This document shows positions 9,643-20,325 of a DNA stretch of 64,000 bases, piece after piece. The notes below the pieces were generated by a model, which worked only from the letters and a program-made list of their open reading frames with translations, did no database searches and was not told where the DNA came from. The stretch covers positions 53,607,133 through 53,671,132 of the forward strand of contig CM061238.1 in assembly GCA_030848705.1 (NCBI GenBank), in the 5' to 3' direction. A program made the position numbers and the translations under genes. This stretch comes from Heracleum sosnowskyi. Lineage: Eukaryota; Streptophyta; Magnoliopsida; Apiales; Apiaceae. Numbering within the stretch: position 1 is the first letter of the stretch; each line of letters opens with the position of its first letter.

Positions 9643-11098
9643 TGGTTATGCAGTTCTGCGTTTTATGATATGATGTCCATGTCGTAATTATATATGCATG
9701 TATATGGTGGTTGCTTGTATTGATTTTGTGATGCAGGTTGTAATCCACTATTATGGTCATGTTTTATTTGATTATGTGATTGGATCCCACGTGGTTTATC
9801 GTGGATGTTTGATTGTTGTAAATCACGAGGGTTTATCGTGATAGTTAAGATTATGATCAGATGTATGTAATAGAATAGGTTTGTTTTGCTGTATTATGTT
9901 GTATGTAATCGTTTAAACATCGGAGATACGAGAAACAGAGTTCTTCCGCTGCGCCATACTGTTTTCGTGGGAGCTTCGCTGTTTTGGCTGCAGATTTTGC
10001 ATACGATGTCCGATTTGGGCGAATAAGCACTTTTCGGAAACGGCAGAACGAGACGAACAGGCTGGAATGCATCTAAAGAACCATTCCCCGATTTTTCGAC
10101 CCATTCTGACGCTGTTTAGGCCTCCAAACGGGCTCCTGAAGATTTCGGGAAATTTTCAACGAAGGAATTCGAAGCTAATTTTCTGGGGCCATAATAGTGG
10201 ATGTGTTTTATTATGTTTTACATAATTTCTGCTATTTATTTTAATTATTGCAATTTTATATGCCTTACGTGATTATCATGCCATGCAATACTAACCTTAG
10301 TATGCTAGAACGACATGGACATAGGGTTATATGTTATGCTTTAATTATGTTGATCGTCATGCCATGTTCTACTATGTTATGTGTTCTTTGTCTTGTTATT
10401 ATGATAACATGTGGACCTCGAAGAATTAACATAGGACGATGCATGTAGATATAAAAAAATCCTCAAAGTAAAATACTAAGTGGGAGAGGGAATTAATTTG
10501 ATATTAGATCCCATGGTCATCCATTATTGGTTGTATGTAATTTAACACTAGGACGATTATGAATTGGATATATGTCACCCATCGTGGCGTATGATTTATG
10601 ACGTCTGGGTAGTGTTAAGGATATTACTAGGACAATCTTCTTAAGTTAATCACGAATATTGAAAGGTAAGCTCACCCCATCGTGACAAACCAAGTTTCAT
10701 AGAATTCGAGAAAAAAGTTGGACATTCCTTGATTGATGTTGATAATGGATATTTCTGTCTACGGAGTTGTGTTCTTAAGCGAGTCCGTCTGTGACTTCAC
10801 CGAAAACACCTGGGATTTATCCATTGATACATCGAACGGATGGGTCTGACTAAAGGCAACTTAAGATCTAAATAATGGTATACACTTAGCTATGAAAGAT
10901 AATATATAGTCCACCCTAACGTGGCGTATTATTTAGTAGTAGGACCGAAGTAATATTTAAATTTAAATGGTATATATGTCATCCATCATGGCGTACCAGA
11001 TATTTATGGAATTTAAATATTAGTGCATTAATTTTAATTAATTGTTAGAGGAAACCAATAGGTTTTAAGATATATGCAATTTTCTGATTAAGTGTTAT
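9643..11098 (+). other. Copia-1 untranslated leader with short repeats
   Basis: About 1.45 kb lies between the PBS and the gag start, with no conserved frame. It contains four imperfect copies of a motif like caccatcgtggcgta (near 10574, 10671, 10908 and 10978), each about 100-240 bases from the next. Long structured leaders are common in copia elements; packaging or dimerisation signals could lie here, but that is inference. Confidence 0.6.
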
Positions 11099-14000
11099 AT
11101 GCATGATTCTCAGGATAGAATGGGCTTTAATCCACTTTTCACCATACTTAAGGATAACAAACTTACCGGACCTAACTATATTGAATGGAAACGCAATTTG
11201 GACATAGTGTTGACTGCTGAAGAATTCAAATTTTGTACTGTTGAACCCCAACCGGACCAGCCTGCTGCCGATGCTCCGGATGAGGAAAAAGAGTATTTTA
11301 AGAAGTGGACTAAGGCAGATGAGATGTCGCGATGTTACATTCTGGCAGCAATGTCGGGTGTTTTGCAACATCAGCATCAGGCCATGACCACTGCTGCAGA
11401 TATGCTCTTTAATCTCAAGGAGCTTTTCGGAGATCAGAATAGGGCTGCTAGGCAAGTAGCAATGAAGTCTCTAATGAACACTCAGATGGCTGAAAAAACA
11501 CCTGTAAGGGACCATGTTCTTCTGATGATGTCTCATATAAATGAACTAGAGGTCCTTGGTGCTGATATTGATGCGGAAACGCAGGTCGATATCATACTTA
11601 TGAGTTTGCCCAAAAGCTTTGAGCCGTTTCGCTTGAATTACAACATGAACAAGAAGTTGTATAGTCTTGCGGAACTTCTGACAGAGCTTCAGGCAGCGGA
11701 ATCATTATTTCAGCAGCATGTTCAGGTAAATGTGGCTGAGAAAGTTTCTTCTTCAAAGCCGAAAGGAAAGAAGAAGAAGAAGGTTCAGACACAGAAAGTT
11801 GTGAAACCATTGGGAGTTCAGAATTCAGTGAAGAAGCCTAAGGGCAAGTGCTTCAAGTGCAAGCAGTCGGGTCACTGGAAAAAGGATTGTCCTCTTTCTA
11901 AGAAGAACAATACTGGTATGTCTCTTTCTCTTGTTACGGAAACATATATAGCGGCTATGTCTACGAGCACTTGGTGTGTAGACACAGGAGCCACTGATCA
12001 TGTTTGTAATTCCATGCAGGGGTTCCAGAAAACCAGGCTGCTTAGAGATGGCGAGATATATGTGTTCATGGGAGATGCTACGAAAGTAGCAGTGGTTGCA
12101 GTTGGAGTTATTTCTTTATCTTTTGGTTATGATAGGATTTTGGTTTTGAATAATTGTCTTTATGTACCTTCATTTAGAAGGAATTTAATTTCGGTTTCTA
12201 AACTTGCTATGGATGGTTATAATGTTTGTTTGGATCGTAATGTTTCCATTATGATGAATAAACGAGTTATATGTTCTGGTACATTGAAAGACAATTTATA
12301 TATTATTGATCCTATAGAACCAATGCTGCAACCAAGTGAAATTAATAATACATTTTCTACCTCTAGTAAAAGAAAGGAACCTTCTGGATTGAACCAAACA
12401 TATCTTTGGCACTTGAGATTAGGTCATATTAACTTGAGGAGGATTCAAAGATTGGTAGTAGATGGGCCTTTAGGCTCGTTGGCAGTGGAGCCATTTCCAG
12501 TCTGTGAATCTTGCTTGGAAGGAAAAATGACCAGTAGACCTTTTAAGGCAAAAGGAAATAGAGCCAAAGATGTGTTAGAATTGGTTCATACTGATTTATG
12601 TGGACCTATGAATATCCAAGCGAGAGGTGGGTATGAATATTTTGTCACTTTCATTGATGATTATTCGAGATATGGATACATTTATCTGTTGCACCGCAAG
12701 TCTGAGTGCTTTGAAAAATTCAAAGAGTACAAAGCAAGTGCGGAGAAGCGACATTCAGGAAAATGTATCAAGTCACTACGATCAGATCGTGGGGGCGAAT
12801 ACCTGCTTGGAGAATTTAGAGAATATTTATCAGAACATGGGATTTCATCCCAGTTGACTGCACCTGGCACACCTCAGCAGAATGGTGTAGCAGAAAGAAG
12901 GAACCGGACTCTTTTAGAGAGTGTTAGATCGATGATGAGTTATTCGAATTTACCCAAGTCGTTTTGGGGACATGCTCTAGAAACAGCGGCTTATCTTCTA
13001 AACTTGGTACCTTCTAAGTCAGTTCCAAAAACTCCAAAAGAATTGTGGACTAGTACCAAACCTAGTTTGAAACACATTCGGATTTGGGGTTGTCCAGCAC
13101 ATGTGCTGAACAAGAACGTGACTAAGTTAGATTCTCGTACAGAAGTAAGGCTGTTTGTGGGTTATCCCAAGGGAACAAAAGGGTATTTGTTTTATAGTCC
13201 TAAGGATCGGGATATCATTGTAAGCACCAATGCTAGATTCTTAGAGGAAGACTATATAATGAATCACAAACCCATGAGTACTGTTGTTTTAGAAGAACTA
13301 GTGGGAGGACAAGATAATTCTAATATGCCACCGATACAAGTAGAACAACCACAAGTAAATGAACAACCTATCACTAATACCACTCCAATGCTTCGTCGTA
13401 GTGGGAGGGTTGTTAAACAACCTGAGAGGTTCATGTTTTTGGGAGAGTCTTCGGACTTAGTCTCTGGTGAATATGACGAGGATCCCAGGACATACGAAGA
13501 AGCAATGCAAGATAAGGATGCAGATCTTTGGCAAAAGGCTATGCAATCTGAGATGGAATCTATGTATTCCAATGAAGTCTGGGATCTCGTGGAACCACCC
13601 AATGGTGTAAAACCCATTGGATGCAAGTGGATCTACAAAAGAAAAAGAGGATCTGACAAAAAGGTGAAAGCCTGGAAAGCAAGACTTGTTGCGAAAGGGT
13701 ATACTCAGAAACAAGGAATTGATTATGAGGAAACCTTTTCTCCGGTAGTCATGCTTAAGTCAATCCGGATTCTTTTATCTATAGCAGCTCATCTCGATTA
13801 TGAGATTTGGCAAATGGATGTCAAGACAGCTTTCCTAAATGGAAGTCTTGATGAAAACATCCATATGCAGCAACCAGAGGGATTCATCAAAGAGGGCCAA
13901 GAGCATCTAGTGTGTAAGCTTAAGAAGTCCATTTATGGACTGAAACAAGCTTCCAGGGAGTGGAACATTCGTTTTGATCAGGCCGTCCAGACAAATGGTT

Positions 14001-15055
14001 ATGATCAGACTCCAAGCGAAGCATGTGTGTATAGGAAAAGTGAAGGAAATGCAGTGGTTTTTCTAGTACTATATGTAGATGACATTTTGCTCATTGGAAA
14101 CAATGTAGAGATGTTGTCATCTATTAAGGCATGGTTGTTCAAACAATTTGAAATGAAAGACTTAGGTGAAGCCGCATACATTCTTGGGATCAAAGTTATA
14201 AGAGATCGCAAGAAAAGAACGTTGGCTTTATCTCAAGAACCGTACATTGATGAGGTATTGGCTCGTTTTAACATGCAGGACTCTAAGAAGGGTAATTTAC
14301 CTTTTAGACATGGAGTCTCTCTATCAAAGGAGCAGTGTCCTAAGACACCTAAGGAGATAGAGAACATGAAAGCAGTTCCTTATGCTTCAGCATGTGGAAG
14401 CTTAATGTATGCCATGTTATGCACGAGACCTGATATTTGCTTTGCCGTAGGCATGGTCAGTAGATATCAGTCCAATCCAGGTCAGGAACATTGGAGTGCA
14501 GTAAAAACGATACTTAAGTACCTGCGAAGGACTAAGAAGTATATGTTAATTTACAAGGCTTCAGACTTGTTTCCTGTGGGATATACCGATTCAGATTTCC
14601 AGACAGATAGGGATAAGAGGAAGTCAACCTCGGGGTGTGTTTTTACTTTAGGAGGTGGAGCTGTAATATGGAGGAGTGTGAAGCAGAAATGCATCGCAGA
14701 CTCAACCATGGAAGCTGAATATGTGGCAGCCTCTGAGGCAGCCAAGGAGGCTATATGGTTCCGGAATTTCCTGCTGGATTTGAATGTAGTTCCTAATTTG
14801 CCACGGCAAATCACAATTTATTGTGATAATACTGGTGCTGTTGCAAATACAAAGGAACCACGAGAACATAAAGCAGCAAAACACATTGAGCGTAAGTATC
14901 ACCTCATACGACAGTTCGTTAAGCGAGGAGATATTATTGTGACTGATATAGCATCAAAGGACAACCGGGCTGATCCTTTCACGAAGAGTTTACCAGCTAA
15001 GGTTTTTGAAGAACACGTGGAGGCGATAGGAGTCAGATGTCTGGTCACGGAATAG
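11099..15055 (+). CDS. Copia-1 gag-pol polyprotein (intact)
   Basis: A single 1318-codon frame runs from ATG at 11099 to TAG at 15053-15055. In order it has a gag N-terminal domain (about 1-230, start GFNPLFTILKDNKLTGPNY), a CCHC zinc knuckle CFKCKQSGHWKKDC (about 250-265), and an aspartic protease site WCVDTGATDH (about 292). The integrase follows, with its HHCC region (about 436-490) and catalytic core: DLCGPM, RSDRGGEY, PQQNGVAERRNRT. Reverse transcriptase has WQMDVKTAFLNGS and YVDDILLIGNN (about 990), and RNase H has TDSDF and EAEYVAASEAAKEAIW (about 1205). The order PR-IN-RT-RH defines Ty1/copia. All catalytic residues I can see are present, so the element is potentially competent. It would act in cytoplasmic particles and then in the nucleus. 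I do not assign the clade. Confidence 0.95.
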   Translation: MHDSQDRMGFNPLFTILKDNKLTGPNYIEWKRNLDIVLTAEEFKFCTVEPQPDQPAADAPDEEKEYFKKWTKADEMSRCYILAAMSGVLQHQHQAMTTAADMLFNLKELFGDQNRAARQVAMKSLMNTQMAEKTPVRDHVLLMMSHINELEVLGADIDAETQVDIILMSLPKSFEPFRLNYNMNKKLYSLAELLTELQAAESLFQQHVQVNVAEKVSSSKPKGKKKKKVQTQKVVKPLGVQNSVKKPKGKCFKCKQSGHWKKDCPLSKKNNTGMSLSLVTETYIAAMSTSTWCVDTGATDHVCNSMQGFQKTRLLRDGEIYVFMGDATKVAVVAVGVISLSFGYDRILVLNNCLYVPSFRRNLISVSKLAMDGYNVCLDRNVSIMMNKRVICSGTLKDNLYIIDPIEPMLQPSEINNTFSTSSKRKEPSGLNQTYLWHLRLGHINLRRIQRLVVDGPLGSLAVEPFPVCESCLEGKMTSRPFKAKGNRAKDVLELVHTDLCGPMNIQARGGYEYFVTFIDDYSRYGYIYLLHRKSECFEKFKEYKASAEKRHSGKCIKSLRSDRGGEYLLGEFREYLSEHGISSQLTAPGTPQQNGVAERRNRTLLESVRSMMSYSNLPKSFWGHALETAAYLLNLVPSKSVPKTPKELWTSTKPSLKHIRIWGCPAHVLNKNVTKLDSRTEVRLFVGYPKGTKGYLFYSPKDRDIIVSTNARFLEEDYIMNHKPMSTVVLEELVGGQDNSNMPPIQVEQPQVNEQPITNTTPMLRRSGRVVKQPERFMFLGESSDLVSGEYDEDPRTYEEAMQDKDADLWQKAMQSEMESMYSNEVWDLVEPPNGVKPIGCKWIYKRKRGSDKKVKAWKARLVAKGYTQKQGIDYEETFSPVVMLKSIRILLSIAAHLDYEIWQMDVKTAFLNGSLDENIHMQQPEGFIKEGQEHLVCKLKKSIYGLKQASREWNIRFDQAVQTNGYDQTPSEACVYRKSEGNAVVFLVLYVDDILLIGNNVEMLSSIKAWLFKQFEMKDLGEAAYILGIKVIRDRKKRTLALSQEPYIDEVLARFNMQDSKKGNLPFRHGVSLSKEQCPKTPKEIENMKAVPYASACGSLMYAMLCTRPDICFAVGMVSRYQSNPGQEHWSAVKTILKYLRRTKKYMLIYKASDLFPVGYTDSDFQTDRDKRKSTSGCVFTLGGGAVIWRSVKQKCIADSTMEAEYVAASEAAKEAIWFRNFLLDLNVVPNLPRQITIYCDNTGAVANTKEPREHKAAKHIERKYHLIRQFVKRGDIIVTDIASKDNRADPFTKSLPAKVFEEHVEAIGVRCLVTE

Positions 15056-15118
15056 TTATTTAAACTGGTAGCGGATTATATTAATAAACACTGATATACT
15101 CAAAGAATAGCTTGAGTA

Positions 15119-15130
15119 TAAGTGGGAGAT
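15119..15130 (+). other. Polypurine tract of Copia-1
   Basis: aagtgggagat ends directly at the 3' LTR start TGTTGGG. Confidence 0.85.
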
Positions 15131-16285
15131 TGTTGGGTTTTATACTAAACTATTCATTAGTAGTATATAAACATTGTCCATTTTATTGAGAATCTTGATT
15201 GCATATTTTTCATTGTCTGTTTATTATATATTGTGGATAATTTAGTATCAAATGGGATAACAGAAGATTAAATTATCAGTGTCTATATATAATATAAAGG
15301 GTTCACAGTTTAAGTGGAATTAGACAAACCACTGGAATAACTGAAGTATTATTTGGGAATAGTTCATCTTGACTATTAAATAATACTTGTATACTTTGTG
15401 TATATTGAACAGGATCGAAATATTAGAATTGTTCTTCTATTCTGACAATAAAGAAGAACTAAGATTCTATGATATTATTAATGCTTAGGTTCTCAATCCA
15501 AGTGTAGTGATTGACACTTGTATGCAATGCACATGCTTTGATTCATATGTGATGTAATTAATTATTAATTACAATATTATGTATTGAGCAATGACATTGC
15601 ATGCAGAGTGGGATATTAATTACATAAGGAAACCATGTCCTGATAATATTCGGGTTGATGATGTCCTCTTGAAAGCTCATAAAGATAATTATGCTTTAGT
15701 CCTGCAGGCAGATTTGTTCTTGCATAATTATAAGGTTGAGTGGATGATCAAGGATAAAAAGATATTAATTAAATTAATTATCAGAAATTAATTTAATTAA
15801 TGGACATACGATATCTTAAACATGGGGAATTTAATAAGCAAATAATATAGGAGCCGAATTTAATAATAAAGCAATTACGGTATTAGGAAAGGCAGTGCAG
15901 ATATTAATTCGTTAGTGGATAGAATTAATATTTAATGACATTGGGCTTGACCCAGAATGTCATTGGGAGGCCCGACCTAATTGTCCATGATCCCTACTGG
16001 AGCCTATAAATATTCTTGTTCTCCTAAAGGCTGAAAACGTTTTTTCGGTTTTTCATAATTCGAGATTAAAACCTAGGGCAGCCGCAAGGAGCTAGGGTTT
16101 TGGGATTTCGAGGCTTTAAGGAGAGGAAACTTCGGGAGATCGAAGGCCACACTTCGCTCGAAGGGAATCAAGGAATTCAGTAGAAGACGTGGATCAGAAT
16201 CGTATCGATTAAGGTAAAGTTTTCTTTTCGAACTCGTAAATCAATCATATAGTAAAACGCAGAACAGTAATCATCCGTTCCATCA
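15131..16285 (+). repeat. Copia-1 3' LTR
   Basis: It has the same length and ends as the 5' LTR. I saw no differences when reading the two side by side. The next bases, attcctgag, are LARD-1 internal sequence. Confidence 0.93.
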
Positions 16286-16400
16286 ATTCCTGAGTCAATG
16301 AAACAACTAGGAGTAGAAGATTAGCAGATAATATGAAGAAGATAATTACCCGTAATATGCCTGTAAAATCGAGAGAGACAACATGATGTGCCCGTAATAT

Positions 16401-17295
16401 GTCTCGCCTTCTTATACACTCATGCAAAGCAGAGTTTAAGAAAATGGAAGAGTAACCTCGCCTTCTTATACACTCTATGCAAAGCAGAGTTTAAGAAAAG
16501 GGAAGAGTAACCTCGCCTTCTTATACACTCTATGCAAAGCAGAGTTTAAGAAAAGGGAAGAGTAACCTCGCCTTCTTATACACTCTATGCAAAGCAGAGT
16601 TTAAGAAAAGGGAAGTGTAACCTCGCCTTCTTATACACTCTATGCAAAGCAGAGTTTAAGAAAAGGGAAGTGTAACCTCACCTTCTTATACACTCTATGA
16701 AAAACAGAGTTTAAAAATTAGTTAAGAGTAACCTCGCCTTCTTATACACTCTATGCAAAGCAGAGTTTAAGAAAAGGGAAGAGTAACCTCGCCTTCTTAT
16801 ACACTCTATGCAAAGTAGAGTTTAAGAAAAGGGAAGAGTAACCTCGCCTTCTTATACACTCTATGCTAAGCAGAGTTTAAGAAAAGGGAAGAGTAACATC
16901 GCCTTCTTATACACTCTATGCAAAACAGAGTTTAAGAAAAGGGAAGATTAACCTCGCCTTCTTATACACTCTATGCAAAGCAGAGTTTAAGAAAAGGGAA
17001 GAGTAACCTCGCATTCTTATACACTCTATGTAAAGCAGAGTTTAAGAAAATGGAAGAGTAACCTCGCCTTCTTATACACTCTATGCAAAACAGAGTTTAA
17101 GAAAAGGGAAGAGTAACCTCGCCTTCTTGTCCACTCTATGCAAAGCAGAGTTTAAGAAAAGGGAAGTGTAACCTCGCCTTCTTATCCACTCTATGCAAAG
17201 CAGAGTTTAAGAAAAGGGAAGTGTAACCTCCCCTTCTTATACACTCTATGCAAAGCAGAGTTTAAGAAAAGGGAAGTGTACCCTCGCCTTCTTAA
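16401..17295. repeat. 55-bp minisatellite inside LARD-1, about 16 copies
   Basis: Units begin cctcgccttcttatacactc at 16456, 16511, 16566, 16621 and so on, with a strict 55-base period (one 56-base step near 16676-16732) up to a partial unit at 17282. Each unit ends in cagagtttaagaaaaggga. Variation is mostly single bases. The region is non-coding on both strands. Confidence 0.95.
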
Positions 17296-17378
17296 GAGGT
17301 AGAACTCTCTTTTTGGTGAGTTTTCCGGAAGTACGGATAAGCACCCCGGAAGTACGGGTTTACCAAGGTACTCCAAGC

Positions 17379-17568
17379 AACACCTTCCACAAAGAAGGGC
17401 CTTCAAAATAATTCCAAACAACACCTTCATAAAGAAGGCCTTAAAAAATAATTTTCAAGCAACACCTTAAAGAAGGGCCTTCAAAAATAATTCCCAAGCA
17501 ACACCTTAAAGAAAGGCCTTCAAAAATAATTTCCAAGCAACACCTTAAAGAAGGGCCTTCAAAAATAT
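17379..17568. repeat. Tandem repeat of about 40 bp in LARD-1, five copies
   Basis: Units run aacacctt(aaagaa)gggccttcaaaaataattcccaagc with length variation between 39 and 42 bases. A related short core, agggccttcaaaa, recurs further on at about 17713-17810. Confidence 0.85.
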
Positions 17569-17637
17569 CACACGGAGACAAACACAAAATCTAAGAATGT
17601 CCAATGTTTACGAGTAAATGTATGATGCACATGATGA

Positions 17638-17712
17638 TATGAATGAATGCATGATGCGAATGATGCGAATGATGCACATGATGATTAATGAATGCATGAT
17701 GCGAATGATGCA
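17638..17712. repeat. Short tandem gaatgatgc/atgatgcac repeats
   Basis: Multiple overlapping copies of gcgaatgat and gcacatgatga lie between the other LARD-1 repeats. They look like replication-slippage sequence. Confidence 0.75.
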
Positions 17713-17880
17713 GGGCCTTCAAAACAAGATTACCCCGAAGGGCCTTCAAAAGACAATCACCACTTAGGGCCTTCAAAAATATTAACATCTTCAATAGAGG
17801 GTCTTCAAAAATAATTTCCTCTTTGAAAGAGTGTCTTCAAAAATATTATCCTTCTTCGATGAGGACCTTCCACACATATT

Positions 17881-18477
17881 TTTGTCCATGCACGAGCTAG
17901 TGAAGTAATCAAATCATGTGCTACGAATATTGTATCACAATTCTTTAACATCTCCATTATTCAGATTCTGTCCAGATCCGTTTGTTTTACCTTTTTGGCC
18001 CTGTAAATGATATTTTCTTGTAAAACACAAAACATGAAAGTTGCAGGAAACGAAAACAGCTTTCCGATGATATATGGCTCGTCATAAACGGACTTATAAC
18101 GAATCGGGAATCAAATAAAACGTCTGCTGATTAACTTCTCAATACTGAAAAACGGGATCTGATTATGTTTTGTGGTTTCGAGAATAGATCGAAACATAAT
18201 CTCAGAAAACACCAAGAACGAAAGTTGTAGGAAATCACAAAAGCTTTCCGGATAATAAAAAATCATCAAAATCTAACATGTAATAAATTTACTACGAATT
18301 TTATAAGATAGCTTATTTGTACGGACAAAATCATAAGAAAACTTATCTTAATTTTGAACATAACCACGAACCACCGCTTCCACCGTTTAGCTCCTCCATT
18401 AAAGCCGCTCCAGATCCATAATAACCCCACATGCGTATTGTATAGATTGATTGTCCTCCACAATAAAAAAGTATCCA
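17881..18477 (-). other. LARD-1 internal non-coding sequence after its PBS
   Basis: On the minus strand this is the first 600 bases after the PBS. One 75-codon frame starts inside the PBS region (18493 to 18266) and has no recognisable motif. I see no gag. There is a loose direct repeat of aagctttccg(atgata) near 18059 and 18241. Confidence 0.5.
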
Positions 18478-18492
18478 CTCCTTCTAGCGCCA
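18478..18492 (-). other. Primer binding site of LARD-1 (TGGCGC type)
   Basis: The minus strand reads ATTGGCGCTAGAAGGAG directly after the LTR end. The TGGCGC opening is found in several plant LTR elements. I do not assign the tRNA. Confidence 0.65.
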
Positions 18493-18494
18493 AT

Positions 18495-18947
18495 TGTTAA
18501 CGGAGGAATTTGGTGATAACAAATTTCGGGGATTTCTGAAATAACGAAATTGTGATGATGAGGGATTTTGGGTTTTTGGATTTTTGGGGCTGGACTTGAA
18601 AGGTGTCTCGACTTGTTAGATTTGTCGGATCCTATTCCAAGATGCCTGCGTACCCTGTTTATATATAGGGATCAAGCCAACGCAGTTTTGTGATAGGATA
18701 GTATTTTTAATCCCTGTGATTGTTAAAGGATATGTTGAGATTAGTTGATTTTATCTTTTTAGAGTTATATTAGCGTTGTGATTCTTTCCTGATTTGAAAG
18801 AATCGTTTGGATATATTTTTTAGTAATTGATTGATTGTTTCCTCGTTTCAGAGAGAGGATATTACTTAGTGGTTAAGCAATAATTATTATTAGATCAATA
18901 TTGAGAAATTAGGAGATAATTGAGGCAACCGAAATTATGGCGTAACA
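18495..18947 (-). repeat. LARD-1 5' LTR (453 bp)
   Basis: It matches 7942-8405 with scattered differences and small gaps, for example one missing gatttagatt. It lacks the extra 45 bases present at the outer end of the 3' LTR. Confidence 0.88.
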
Positions 18948-18952
18948 GGTTA
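18948..18952. other. Target site duplication of LARD-1, right copy (ggtta)
   Basis: Identical to 7892-7896. Confidence 0.9.
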
Positions 18953-20325
18953 TGCCTAGAAGGTAACCGTGGTCTCTGTCCAAACTTCCTAAGTGAAATC
19001 CGACATGGTAACGACACTTAAACGTGATTCCCGTGTTTAAAACACTCTAATCAATTTCACCAATCCACAACCAAACAATCACAACTCAAGGATCTCATCC
19101 AAACAAACTTATTTCTGTCTAAACAAGCCCATCACCTTAATCACAAGTTCAACCATCATTTAATCCATTAAACATAATACATATCATGCAAAACACTTCT
19201 ACAACACACTATCCTTAGTCACTATCATTTAAATCACTAAAATCAAAGTATAAACACAAGTGTGAGAGGGTTTATACCTTCCTTGGTACTTAATATAGTC
19301 TAGCAATGGTTAGTATGCCCTTCCTTGCTCCTTGATTATCCTTTACAAGCTCAAAACTTCAAGAACAAATCAAGAAAATCATAAGTTACTATTCATTTCA
19401 CTATTCATGCTCATCTTTTAATCAAGATTTGAACATGATGCAATCCATGGATGAAGCTAGGATTTAGAGATTACCTTAGTTTAGAAATATGGAAGCTTTA
19501 GAATCCATAACCATGATTTTTGGTGGAGTGGAAGTGGTAGCAAAATTTTTAAGAACTTGAAGAACTTGTTTTGGCCGAAAGTTTGATGAATGAAGAATGT
19601 GGTAGTTGTTTTGATTTTTCTTTTCTTTTCTTTTTGTCAAATAATGCTAAATGGATGCTTCCATTTTGTGTGGTTTAGGTTGAGTTTTGTCATCCCATGG
19701 ACACATGTCATCTTGTTGTGGTGTTGTGGTGTTGTGGTGAAAGTGGTGACAATGTGGTGATTCATCACCTTGTCATCACCTATGTCATCCTCCTGTGTCA
19801 TGCTTATGTCATTTCTCGTATCATCAATCCTCTTATATGATGCACTTGATGATCTTATATGATACTTCCCCTTCGGTTAGGGTTTAATCCATAATTCGTT
19901 ACGCTTTTGTTTCGCGATAGGTTCAAGTGATTTTGAAAACGTTTCTCTGTACCAATGTTAGGAGATACTTCCTTGATCTTTCCATTACCTTGGTTTAATA
20001 TATGATCCTATATTTCTTACCTTGGCTTAAGATATGATCATGGATTTCTCACTCGACATACTTTCTCAAAACAATCAAATCAATACATCCTTGATTGTCC
20101 GATGAATAGTGATCAAAATTTAAAGTTGGAATCTCCCGATTCTGATCGCGTTTACATTCACTTATTCTCCTTATACATCACTAATATAACTTCGAAACAT
20201 TCATTCCATGTCTTCCATATAGTGTGGTCTGAAATATTTTTCATCAGCAAATTCACTATTCATCAACATTTACTATTCATCAAATTTTTTTTTTTTAACT
20301 AAGTCCAAAATTTGGGGTTATTACA

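Larger units (their letters stand above)
8472..16285 (+). mobile_element. Copia-1: full-length, young Ty1/copia element inside LARD-1
   Basis: The element has two LTRs of 1155 bp that look identical by eye, a PBS-like site, a long leader, one intact 1318-codon gag-pol frame and a PPT. It interrupts LARD-1 66 bases from that element's PPT. Identical LTRs and an unbroken frame mean very recent insertion. No target duplication is evident: the left flank is cgaat and the right flank is attcc. Confidence 0.93.
7897..18947 (-). mobile_element. LARD-1: non-autonomous LTR retrotransposon on the minus strand, split by Copia-1
   Basis: Two related LTRs (7897-8405 and 18495-18947) are flanked by ggtta. 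On the minus strand a PBS-like TGGCGCTAGAAGGAG follows the right LTR and a PPT-like AACTAGGGGTAGT precedes the left one, so the right LTR is the 5' LTR. Without Copia-1 the element is about 3.2 kb. Its internal 2.3 kb has no gag or pol frame and is dominated by short tandem repeats. It therefore depends on enzymes from another element and can be called a LARD-like or TRIM-like derivative. The superfamily cannot be decided without coding domains. Confidence 0.8.
6944..20325 (-). mobile_element. Gypsy-C: non-coding LTR-like sequence, split by LARD-1
   Basis: Segments 6944-7896 and 18953-20325 are one sequence interrupted by LARD-1, as shown by the ggtta duplication. The right end reads ggggttattaca, which on the minus strand is TGTAATAACCCC, a typical plant gypsy LTR start close to the Gypsy-B start TGTAATAG. 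I therefore read it as a minus-strand gypsy LTR of at least 2.3 kb. No PBS, PPT or coding domain is seen, and the left end meets the Sire-1 LTR directly. It could be a solo or truncated LTR. There is no H3-like exon in what remains. Confidence 0.45.

Noticed and set aside
16401..17295. CRISPR-like regular spacing
   Set aside because: The whole 55-base unit is repeated with no unique spacers, and the context is a plant retroelement. It is a minisatellite.
18266..18493. 75-codon minus-strand frame beginning at the LARD-1 PBS, considered as a gag start
   Set aside because: It ends early, has no gag motif, and its start overlaps the PBS itself.
19700..19750. gtggtgttgtggt repeat in Gypsy-C as a regulatory array
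   Set aside because: Short, imperfect simple repeat with no matching signal elsewhere.
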